Below are positions 1 to 5,360 of a DNA stretch of 8,561 nt, one piece after another. Within the stretch, counting starts at the first letter, position 1; each line of letters starts with the position of its first letter. Where the stretch lies: positions 1 through 8,561 of the forward strand of contig JAKEFE010000003.1 in the NCBI GenBank assembly GCA_022616215.1, given 5' to 3'. The notes beneath the pieces were generated by a model that did not search any database, had not been told where the DNA came from, and was given only the letters and a program-made list of their open reading frames with translations. This DNA is from Candidatus Parcubacteria bacterium. GTDB taxonomy: Bacteria; Patescibacteriota; Minisyncoccia; Phycocordibacterales; Phycocordibacteraceae. The translations under genes were made by a program, and so were the position numbers.

Positions 1-984
1 GTTATCATTGCCGGTCTTCCGGACATTTACATTGGCGAAACGGTCACCACTGACCACAACGCCGAGCCGCTTCCAGCCATTGCTATTGATGAGCCGACCA
101 TTACACTCAATTTTCTTGTCAATAATTCGCCGTTTGCCGGAAAAGAAGGAAAATATGTGACAAGCCGCCAACTTCGCGAATATCTTGAGCGCGAACTTGA
201 GGTGAACGTCGGACTGAAGGTTGATTTTGTTTCTCCGGACTCTTTCAAAGTGTCCGGACGCGGCGAACTCCACATCGCCATTCTCCTTGAAAATATGCGG
301 CGCGCCGGATATGAAATGCAAGTGTCTCAGCCGCAGGTTATTTTCCACGACAACGCTGGACAGCGGGAAGAACCATTTGAAGAAGTAGTGATTGATACGC
401 CGTCTGAATTTCAGGGCACCATTATTGAGAAGCTCGGCCAAAGAGCGTTTGTTTTGCAAAATCTTGTTCAGCACGATAATCTTGTCCGTCTCACACTCCT
501 TGGCCCCACGCGCGGACTTCTCGGGTATCGTTCGCAGTTTGTCATTGATACCAAAGGCGAAGGAATTCTTTCGTCGCGTTTTACGGGTTTCAAACCATAT
601 GCAGGAGAGATAAAAAAGCGCCAAGTTGGCTCCATGACCTCAATGGCAACCGGCAAAGCGCTCGGTTATTCGCTGTGGATGCTTCAGGACCGCGGACTTC
701 TCTACATTGCTCCGGCAGTTGATGTATATGAAGGAATGGTCATCGGCAACACCTCAAAGGGCGAGGAAATGGTGGTAAATCCGACAAAAGGCAAAAATCT
801 CACCAATGTGCGCGCCTCCGGAAGCGATGAGGCCATAAACCTTGTTCCTCCCTACACACTCACCATTGAGCGCGGCCTTGAGGTTATGGCGGAAGATGAA
901 TACCTTGAAATAACACCGCAGTCGGTGCGCCTGCGAAAGCAGGTTTTGACCGAAACCGGGCGTTCTAAAGCAAAACGCACATAA
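1..984 (+). CDS. typA: TypA/BipA translational GTPase, C-terminal part (5' end outside window)
   Basis: The frame is open from base 1 and ends at TAA 982-984, giving 327 residues of a protein normally about 600 long. The GTPase domain is upstream of the window. What remains is the end of domain II, the EF-G-like domain III/V fold and the TypA-specific C-terminal domain. Family-typical stretches are visible: a GRGELHIAILLENMRR block near residue 90, GTIIEKLGQR near residue 138, a GLLGYRSQF segment and a C-terminal KGKNLTNVRASGSDEA block. TypA is a ribosome-binding GTPase involved in stress and cold adaptation and in 50S assembly (family knowledge). An internal GTG at 157 could be mistaken for a start, but homology runs unbroken upstream of it. 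No terminator follows; the next promoter begins 2 nt after the stop. Confidence 0.96.
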   Translation, partial: VIIAGLPDIYIGETVTTDHNAEPLPAIAIDEPTITLNFLVNNSPFAGKEGKYVTSRQLREYLERELEVNVGLKVDFVSPDSFKVSGRGELHIAILLENMRRAGYEMQVSQPQVIFHDNAGQREEPFEEVVIDTPSEFQGTIIEKLGQRAFVLQNLVQHDNLVRLTLLGPTRGLLGYRSQFVIDTKGEGILSSRFTGFKPYAGEIKKRQVGSMTSMATGKALGYSLWMLQDRGLLYIAPAVDVYEGMVIGNTSKGEEMVVNPTKGKNLTNVRASGSDEAINLVPPYTLTIERGLEVMAEDEYLEITPQSVRLRKQVLTETGRSKAKRT

Positions 985-985
985 C

Positions 986-1014
986 TTGCGTTTCTCTACA
1001 AGTCGTGATATAAT
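986..1014 (+). promoter_or_regulatory. Probable sigma70-type promoter for the DEAD-box helicase
   Basis: TTGCGT (986-991) and a perfect TATAAT (1009-1014) are separated by exactly 17 bp. TG at 1006-1007 makes it an extended -10. The predicted start of transcription is near 1021, which leaves a leader of about 147 nt before the helicase ATG. This is the best-looking promoter in the window. Confidence 0.75.
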
Positions 1015-1020
1015 AGAGGT

Positions 1021-1167
1021 ACAACGAATCTCACCTTAGTTTTCCGTCTTGAGAGTACTCAAGACCGCCCCAAAGACAGAGGGAACATACGGGCGAAACT
1101 CTCGAGACGTTGAACTTATAAAACAATCGGGCATCTTCCTCACGTCCGACGGATTAGAAAAAGTATA
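1021..1167 (+). promoter_or_regulatory. Structured 5' leader of the helicase mRNA with two competing stems
   Basis: No gene is supported here. GTCTTGAG (1046-1053) and CTCAAGAC (1058-1065) form a perfect 8-bp stem with an AGTA loop. The same 5' arm, extended to 1056 (GTCTTGAGAGT), can instead pair with ACTCTCGAGAC (1098-1108) in an 11-bp helix with one G-U wobble. The two pairings exclude each other, as in attenuators or switch-type leaders. No U-run follows either stem, so any control would more likely act on translation or mRNA stability than on termination. Only a poor purine run (1157-1163) precedes the ATG. Long leaders are known on cold-induced DEAD-box helicase mRNAs of other bacteria; a similar role here is inference. 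Confidence 0.45.
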
Positions 1168-2472
1168 ATGGCAACAACGTACATTGTGCGTAAAAACACG
1201 CGAAACGATCTTCGCGACAGACCGGGATATAGAAAATTTGCTGATAAGCGAGGCGGACGCGGCGGCGATAGACCACAAGGTCGCGGCGGGTATAGCCGTG
1301 GTGATAGTCGCGGAGGCGGTAATTCAAGGGGGAGAGGCGGACGCGGCAAACAGTCTGTTTTTTCCGATATCTCAAAATTGGTAAACAAAGCACAACCGCA
1401 GGAGGCGGAGGCACTATTTGTGCCTACACATCTCTTTGGTGATTTTCCGATAGATACTGTGCTTAAGGAAAACATCGCTTCACGAAACTACGAAAAACCA
1501 ACACCTATTCAGGACGAAGCCATCCCCCACGCACTCGCGGGTGAAGACGTGGTCGGTCTTGCAAATACCGGCACCGGAAAAACAGCGGCGTTTCTCATTC
1601 CGCTTATTGATAAAGTAGTGAAGCTCCGCGCACTTGGCACCGAAGAGCGCGTGCTCATCATGGTGCCTACGCGAGAACTTGCGACACAAATTGAGCAGGA
1701 GTTTTGGGGCTTTGCGAAACGTCTCAATATGAACGCCGTAGTATGCGTGGGAGGCGCCTCTATTGAGCCGCAAATTCGCGTGCTTCGCCGCTCTCCGTCC
1801 TTTGTTATTGGTACTCCCGGCCGTTTGAAAGACCTTGATACGCGCCGAGAAGTTGATTTCTCAAAGTTTAGAAACGTGGTGCTTGATGAGGCAGACCGGA
1901 TGCTTGATATGGGTTTTATTGATGACATGCGCTTTATCCTCGGCAAAACACCACGTGACAGACAAACACTCTTTTTCTCTGCAACCATGGGACGCGACAT
2001 TGAACGGCTGGTGGGAGAGTTTCTCAAAAACCCCGTACGAATCTCGGTGAAAACCCGCGACACAGCCGCAACCATTGACCAGGACGTGGTGCATGTGGCG
2101 CGAGGAGACAAGTTTGAAAAACTGGTAGAGATGCTCTCCCTCCCTGCGTTTGAGAAAACACTCGTGTTCGGCCGCACCAAGCACGGCGTAGAGCGTCTTG
2201 CGCGCGATCTGGTGCGTAGAGGCGTGCGCGCAGAGTCAATTCACGGCGACAAAACATACGGCAGACGTCAAAAAGCCCTGACACTTTTCAAAAAAGACCA
2301 TGTGGACGTGCTGGTGGCAACGGATGTGGCGGCGCGCGGCCTTGATATTTCAGGCGTGTCGCATGTGATTAACTACGATCTTCCGGCAAGCTACGAAGAC
2401 TACACGCACCGCATCGGCCGCACCGGACGGGCGGGGAAGACTGGCCAAGCACTCACCTTCATTGAGCGCTAG
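1168..2472 (+). CDS. DEAD-box ATP-dependent RNA helicase with N-terminal RGG tail
   Basis: 434 aa. Residues 29-60 form an Arg/Gly-rich RGG tail, a nucleic-acid-binding type that bacterial DEAD-box proteins more often carry at the C-terminus. The helicase core follows: Q motif with F93 and PTPIQ 111-115, motif I ANTGTGKT 132-139, Ia PTRELA 167-172, GG 195-196, Ib TPGR 216-219, II DEAD 240-243, III SAT 271-273, V around TDVAARGLD 385-393, and VI HRIGRTGRAG 414-423. All catalytic motifs are intact, so it should unwind RNA using ATP, for example in ribosome assembly or mRNA turnover. The protein stops only 11 residues after motif VI, shorter than usual, and lacks the last helix of RecA domain 2. 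The ATG at 1168 is chosen because the tail begins there; there is no strong ribosome-binding site. A strong promoter lies at 986-1014. The stop overlaps the convergent gene's stop. Confidence 0.95.
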   Translation: MATTYIVRKNTRNDLRDRPGYRKFADKRGGRGGDRPQGRGGYSRGDSRGGGNSRGRGGRGKQSVFSDISKLVNKAQPQEAEALFVPTHLFGDFPIDTVLKENIASRNYEKPTPIQDEAIPHALAGEDVVGLANTGTGKTAAFLIPLIDKVVKLRALGTEERVLIMVPTRELATQIEQEFWGFAKRLNMNAVVCVGGASIEPQIRVLRRSPSFVIGTPGRLKDLDTRREVDFSKFRNVVLDEADRMLDMGFIDDMRFILGKTPRDRQTLFFSATMGRDIERLVGEFLKNPVRISVKTRDTAATIDQDVVHVARGDKFEKLVEMLSLPAFEKTLVFGRTKHGVERLARDLVRRGVRAESIHGDKTYGRRQKALTLFKKDHVDVLVATDVAARGLDISGVSHVINYDLPASYEDYTHRIGRTGRAGKTGQALTFIER

Positions 2473-2474
2473 CG
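2467..2474. other. 8-bp palindrome holding both convergent stop codons
   Basis: CGCTAGCG is self-complementary. Its central CTAG gives the TAG stop of the helicase on the plus strand (2470-2472) and the TAG stop of the PQ-loop gene on the minus strand (2471-2469). There is no intergenic space and no terminator between the two genes. Confidence 0.9.
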
Positions 2475-2813
2475 GTACGCAAGTATCGCGATGATGACGA
2501 TTCCCTGTAAAATAAAGTAGGCACCTTGCGCGATAAGAATGGGCCACGCCCGGTGAATAAAACCGTAGAGAACCCACGCAATGGCAAGTACCTGCCAGAT
2601 AACCCACATGGAAAGTGAGAGCCCGCTTACGTTTTTCGTTACAAATATTTCATATACTTGCGGCAGTATAGCCGCAGGGCCGAGGAGCGCAAAGACAAAC
2701 ATAGCTTTGTCAAACAACCGGATAAACGGATTAGGGTGCGGATAGGGTGCAAGCTTCTTCTTTTTGCCCTGTGCACGTTTCCGAAGGTGCAAGTGGTAAT
2801 GTCCACTGTTCAT
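2469..2813 (-). CDS. Small PQ-loop / SemiSWEET-like membrane protein
   Basis: 114 aa from the ATG at 2813. A basic N-terminal tail (residues 10-20, HLRKRAQGKKKK region) is followed by three hydrophobic helices at about 37-57, 66-86 and 90-113. The first helix ends in a PQ motif (LPQVYEIF), the signature of the PQ-loop/MtN3 superfamily; one three-helix bundle per chain fits bacterial SemiSWEET sugar transporters, which work as dimers. In-frame ATGs at 2822, 2837 and 2882 could add residues. The 2813 start is preferred because a -10-like box (2821-2826) overlaps the 2822 codon. The substrate cannot be read from sequence: SemiSWEETs move small sugars, while other PQ-loop proteins move amino acids. 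The gene is convergent with the helicase and divergent from the DsbA-like gene. Confidence 0.8.
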   Translation of the reverse strand: MNSGHYHLHLRKRAQGKKKKLAPYPHPNPFIRLFDKAMFVFALLGPAAILPQVYEIFVTKNVSGLSLSMWVIWQVLAIAWVLYGFIHRAWPILIAQGAYFILQGIVIIAILAYR

Positions 2814-2820
2814 ATGGCTC

Positions 2821-2829
2821 ATTCTAACA
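2821..2829 (-). promoter_or_regulatory. Extended -10 for the PQ-loop gene, near-leaderless
   Basis: Read on the minus strand, TGtTAGAAT lies with 7 nt between the hexamer and the ATG at 2813, so transcription would start at or next to the start codon. No convincing -35 is seen; the TGn extension may compensate. Confidence 0.45.
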
Positions 2830-2845
2830 GACGTCATGCCACGGG

Positions 2846-2874
2846 TTGTGCATTTTGGAGAGGGAGGTATCCTG
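2846..2874 (+). promoter_or_regulatory. Possible promoter for the DsbA-like gene
   Basis: TTGTGC (2846-2851) and TATCCT (2869-2874) are spaced by 17 bp, giving a start near 2881 and a leader of about 21 nt without a Shine-Dalgarno site. The match is moderate (3/6 and 4/6). AATAAT at 2887-2892 is an alternative -10. Confidence 0.35.
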
Positions 2875-2901
2875 TACCCCATAACCAATAATCGTGTAGA
2901 C

Positions 2902-3603
2902 ATGGCAACTGAAACTGGTAATCCGTTCGTTGAGAAGTATTTGACACCGCTTGCGGTACTCTTGGGCGCCATTATCATCGCTGTCGCGTTTGCGTTTGGT
3001 AGTGGCGGATCTCCCACTCCTCCCGGACAACCGTCGGCCGAAGCGGTAGACATACAGGACGTCAAAACCGATAACTCTCCGTTTGTGGGACAAGTCACCG
3101 CACCCGTTACTATTGCCGTGTGGTTTGACTATCAGTGTCCGTTCTGCAAACGATTTGAACTTGAAACACTCAAGCAGGTCTACGACAAGTATGTGACTGC
3201 GGGGAAAGTCCGCATCGTGTATAAAGATTTCCAATTCCTCGGTCCTGACTCGGATACGGCGGCCGTGTTTGCGCGCGCCGTGTGGGAGGCGCACCCCGAC
3301 CGTTTCCACGAGTGGAACACCGCCGTCATGACCGCGCAAGACGAAGAGCACGGCGGCTTTGGTGATTTGGAAAGCATCACGACGCTCACGCGAACCATCG
3401 TCGGCATTGACACTGACCGCGTACTGGCGCTCATGGGAGAAAACAGGGGAGAATATGAAGCAGCTATCGCAGCCGACAGGGCGGAGGGACAAACGTTTGG
3501 CATCAACGGTACGCCGGGAGCCATCATTGGCACATCGCTCGTCGCGGGCGCCCAGCCCTACGCACAGGTAGAGGCCTTGATTGAGGCGGAACTCGCACAA
3601 TAA
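2902..3603 (+). CDS. Membrane-anchored DsbA-like thiol:disulfide oxidoreductase
   Basis: 233 aa from the ATG at 2902. Residues 15-33 form a single hydrophobic helix followed by a Gly/Ser/Pro-rich linker (34-46), so the catalytic domain should sit outside the membrane. The thioredoxin-fold domain begins near residue 60. It carries CPFC at 79-82 within FDYQCPFCKRFE, and the cis-proline loop near INGTPGAIIG (T204, P205), with an alpha-helical insert between, as in DsbA/DsbG-like 'thioredoxin_4' proteins. It should introduce or isomerise disulfides in exported proteins. The VKOR homologue at 7744-8199 is a natural partner to reoxidise it. An upstream in-frame ATG at 2836 would add 22 residues not typical of the family and would run over the likely promoter. 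The gene ends 9 nt before a strong terminator. Confidence 0.92.
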   Translation: MATETGNPFVEKYLTPLAVLLGAIIIAVAFAFGSGGSPTPPGQPSAEAVDIQDVKTDNSPFVGQVTAPVTIAVWFDYQCPFCKRFELETLKQVYDKYVTAGKVRIVYKDFQFLGPDSDTAAVFARAVWEAHPDRFHEWNTAVMTAQDEEHGGFGDLESITTLTRTIVGIDTDRVLALMGENRGEYEAAIAADRAEGQTFGINGTPGAIIGTSLVAGAQPYAQVEALIEAELAQ

Positions 3604-3612
3604 CAGATACTC

Positions 3613-3648
3613 AAAGAAAACCCCGCTCTACGGAGCGGGGTTTTCTTT
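3613..3648. terminator. Bidirectional intrinsic terminator between the DsbA-like gene and DedA
   Basis: A perfect 16-bp stem (3613-3628 with 3633-3648) encloses the loop TACG. The GC core is CCCCGCTC/GAGCGGGG, flanked by A-rich and T-rich arms, so both strands give a hairpin followed by a U-run. On the minus strand the hairpin contains the last codons and the TAG stop (3628-3630) of the DedA gene. Confidence 0.93.
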
Positions 3649-4272
3649 TGCTCCGCTCTCAAATTCCCTCTTTGCCTTATGCATTTCATACCACGCACCC
3701 CCTCCGGTTATGAGAATGATGATGCCCAGTATCGGAAGTAGATACCGATCTATATCGGGGATAACACTGCCAAGATAATACCCAAGCAGGGTGATAGACA
3801 CGCCCCAAATAAATGCACTAAGGACGTTCACCGCAAAGAAGGTGCTGTATTTCATGCGGCCGACGCCAGCAGCAATAGGTACGATGGCACGAAGCAGCGG
3901 CAGGAAGCGGGCAAAGATAATGGCACTCTTCCCGTACTTTGCATAAAAACGTTCGGCGCGTTGTAGATGACGTTTGTTAAGAAAAAACGCGTCTTCTTTT
4001 GTGAAGAGTTTTGGGCCAAATTTCGCGCCAAACCAATAGCCGACGCTGTCTCCTAAAATTGCGGCAGTTACTATCACTGCCAAAAGGGGCACTAGATCAA
4101 ACGCTTCTGTTGCCGCTAAAAGTCCCGCAGAAAATAGAAGCGTATCTCCCGGCAGAGGAATGACCGCCCCGATAGGGACGCCGGATTCAACAAACACTAT
4201 GAGAAACACACCCACATACCCCACTGCCTGAATTATGTCCGGCAGAGTTACTTGGAGAAACGGAATATCCAT
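3628..4272 (-). CDS. DedA-family (SNARE-associated/VTT domain) membrane protein
   Basis: 214 aa from the ATG at 4272. The DedA hallmarks are present: an N-terminal re-entrant segment with E29 and a PLPGD motif (39-43), a glycine-rich GDSVGYWFGAKFG stretch near 74-86, and the FARFLPLLRAIVPIAAG signature at about 120-136 containing R122 and R128. C-terminal hydrophobic helices follow at about 143-170 and 177-193. DedA proteins are tied to membrane homeostasis, and some flip undecaprenyl phosphate or phosphatidylethanolamine (family knowledge). Upstream in-frame ATGs extend to 4311 but would run through the -10 box and into the palindromic repeat, so 4272 is chosen. The last codons and the stop are inside the shared terminator hairpin. 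Confidence 0.93.
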   Translation of the reverse strand: MDIPFLQVTLPDIIQAVGYVGVFLIVFVESGVPIGAVIPLPGDTLLFSAGLLAATEAFDLVPLLAVIVTAAILGDSVGYWFGAKFGPKLFTKEDAFFLNKRHLQRAERFYAKYGKSAIIFARFLPLLRAIVPIAAGVGRMKYSTFFAVNVLSAFIWGVSITLLGYYLGSVIPDIDRYLLPILGIIILITGGGAWYEMHKAKREFESGAKENPAP

Positions 4273-4278
4273 CCGGCT

Positions 4279-4284
4279 AGTATA
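4279..4284 (-). promoter_or_regulatory. -10 box of the DedA gene, predicted leaderless start
   Basis: TATACT on the minus strand is followed by exactly 6 nt and then the ATG at 4272, which puts the transcription start on the A of the start codon. A weak -35 (TTTTCA, 4308-4303, 18-bp spacing) would fall in the left arm of the adjacent inverted repeat. Confidence 0.5.
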
Positions 4285-4295
4285 CGGGGGTCGCG

Positions 4296-4424
4296 AACAA
4301 ACTGAAAACAAAGACCGCTCCCCGTGCTCCGCCTTTTGGCTTTGCGGCTCGGAAGCCGCGAGTGGAAGCCAAGGCAGAGCACTGGCCGCTTGGCCCTAGT
4401 CTTAGTTTTTGTTTTCAGTTTGTT
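4296..4424. repeat. 129-bp nested inverted repeat in the DedA/metallopeptidase intergenic region
   Basis: The 17-nt arms AACAAACTGAAAACAAA (4296-4312) and its exact complement (4408-4424) enclose a second, imperfect hairpin. That hairpin pairs GTGCTC 4324-4329 with 4377-4382, GCCTT 4331-4335 with 4371-4375, GGCTT 4338-4342 with 4366-4370, and GCGGCT 4344-4349 with 4354-4359 around a CGGA loop. A further GGCC/GGCC pair lies at 4384-4395. The two flanking promoters point outwards, so this DNA is probably not transcribed from them. An open frame crosses it on the plus strand, but its translation there is low-complexity and not protein-like. It resembles a MITE/REP-type palindromic unit, though no target-site duplication is evident. 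It fills most of the 186-bp gap between genes. Confidence 0.85.
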
Positions 4425-4441
4425 TGCTTTAGAGGAGTGGG

Positions 4442-4447
4442 TACAAT
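4442..4447 (+). promoter_or_regulatory. -10 box for the metallopeptidase gene
   Basis: TACAAT lies 11 nt before the ATG at 4459, giving a leader of about 5 nt. The position of a -35 would fall at the end of the right arm of the inverted repeat (TTTGTT 4419-4424, 17-bp spacing), a weak match. Confidence 0.4.
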
Positions 4448-4458
4448 ACAGCGAACAC

Positions 4459-4878
4459 ATGAATGAGAACACGTTTAGATCAATCGCGCTTTCCGAATGG
4501 GAAGCGATGCCAGAGCGTTTCAAAAACCGCGTGAAAAACGTGGCGCTTTTGGTTTGCGATGAGCCAAGCGAAGAAACGCGTCGCGAAGAAGGACTGAGAG
4601 AAGGAGAAACCCTGCTTGGCCTCTATCATGGCATTCCAAACACTCTCCGTGGGAGCGAGTATGGCGTCGGCGAAACACTTCCGGACACCATTACGCTCTA
4701 CCGGCTTCCGATTCTTGCGGAAGCAGAAGAACTCACAGATACTGACACAAGCCATTTTATTGAACAGGTAAAGAAGGTTATCCGCGAAACTATTTGGCAC
4801 GAAGTAGGCCACTACTTTGGCCTAGACGAGCACCCCATCAACGAGCGGGAAGACATAGGCACCAACCGGTTCGTATAA
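4459..4878 (+). CDS. Zincin-like metallopeptidase, HExxH family (PF06262-like)
   Basis: 139 aa from the ATG at 4459. The zinc-binding helix lies close to the C-terminus: HEVGH at 114-118, continuing HYFGLDEH to 125. This matches the small single-domain 'possible zinc metallo-peptidase' family (PF06262, formerly DUF1025), whose proteins are about 115-140 aa with a late HExGHxFG motif. H114 and H118 would bind zinc and E115 would be the catalytic base. The usual third-ligand position (11th of the motif, commonly Asp) is E124 here, flanked by D123 and H125. No signal peptide or membrane helix is seen, so it is probably cytosolic; the substrate is unknown. The frame extends upstream to 4324, but that part lies in the palindromic repeat and is not homologous. 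The stop TAA sits inside the next gene's TATAAT. Confidence 0.85.
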   Translation: MNENTFRSIALSEWEAMPERFKNRVKNVALLVCDEPSEETRREEGLREGETLLGLYHGIPNTLRGSEYGVGETLPDTITLYRLPILAEAEELTDTDTSHFIEQVKKVIRETIWHEVGHYFGLDEHPINEREDIGTNRFV

Positions 4879-4889
4879 TCCCGTATACT
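4874..4889 (+). promoter_or_regulatory. Tandem -10 boxes before the lycopene-cyclase-domain gene
   Basis: TATAAT (4874-4879) and TATACT (4884-4889) are 10 bp apart. The second ends 6 nt before the ATG at 4896, predicting transcription from the start codon itself. The first overlaps the TAA stop of the metallopeptidase gene. No good -35 is seen for either. Confidence 0.45.
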
Positions 4890-4895
4890 GATGTC

Positions 4896-5321
4896 ATGGG
4901 TAAATATTATTATCTTCTGGCTCTCGTGTGGGTGTTCGTGTTCCCTTCAATCGTTGCGTGGCTCGTATTCTCTCCGCTCATACCACTCTCCGCACTCATC
5001 CCGTTTGTGGTGTCAGTGACGATCGTTGGTATCATCCTCGACGTGTGGGCTACCAGACATGGGCGAAAAGACAGAGTATGGCTGTGGCAATTCAATCCCA
5101 AAAACACACTCGGCGTGAAATGGTTCGGCCTTCCGGTTGAAGAATATCTATTTTATGTGTCGGGGAGCATATACATGGTGTTGATGTGGGAAGGGTTGCA
5201 GATTATGATTTCCGGCGCTCCCTCATGGGTGTATCTGACCACTGGAGTGCTCGGTGCCTGGACACTTATATTCACGCTTGCCGTGTTTCTTATACGTCCG
5301 AAAGGAGACAGGGTTCGGTAA
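4896..5321 (+). CDS. Lycopene-cyclase-domain (CrtYc/CarR-type) membrane protein
   Basis: 141 aa from the ATG at 4896, with four hydrophobic helices at about 4-26, 33-55, 84-106 and 112-134. Between helices 2 and 3 lies the diagnostic pattern of this family: LDVWATRHG (D49), a short W-rich stretch, then GLPVEEYLFYV with the conserved PxEE (80-83). In actinobacteria and archaea, two such domains (CrtYc + CrtYd, or a fusion) cyclise the ends of lycopene to beta-rings. Only one domain is present and no phytoene synthase or desaturase gene is in this window, so carotenoid activity is not shown; a partner may lie elsewhere or the function may differ. The start is set by the -10 box 6 nt upstream. 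The frame open from 4794 overlaps the metallopeptidase and is not used. Confidence 0.85.
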   Translation: MGKYYYLLALVWVFVFPSIVAWLVFSPLIPLSALIPFVVSVTIVGIILDVWATRHGRKDRVWLWQFNPKNTLGVKWFGLPVEEYLFYVSGSIYMVLMWEGLQIMISGAPSWVYLTTGVLGAWTLIFTLAVFLIRPKGDRVR

Positions 5322-5360
5322 TGCTATCCGCACACTCGCTTGGTAGTAACACTCACACCT

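Noticed and set aside
1164..1169. TATAAT overlapping the helicase start codon
   Set aside because: It would start transcription inside the coding region; the promoter at 986-1014 has far better architecture.
1509..2180. Long minus-strand open frame (223 codons) opposite the helicase
   Set aside because: Ser/Arg-rich shadow of the helicase coding sequence; all helicase motifs are intact on the plus strand.
2814..3098. Long upstream extension of the PQ-loop frame on the minus strand
   Set aside because: It overlaps the DsbA-like gene in antisense, has no family resemblance and would bypass the -10 box at 2821-2826.
4324..4458. N-terminal extension of the metallopeptidase frame, including a hydrophobic stretch that looks like a signal anchor
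   Set aside because: It is translated from the palindromic repeat, is not family-like, and a -10 box at 4442-4447 lies downstream of it. The ATG at 4459 fits better.
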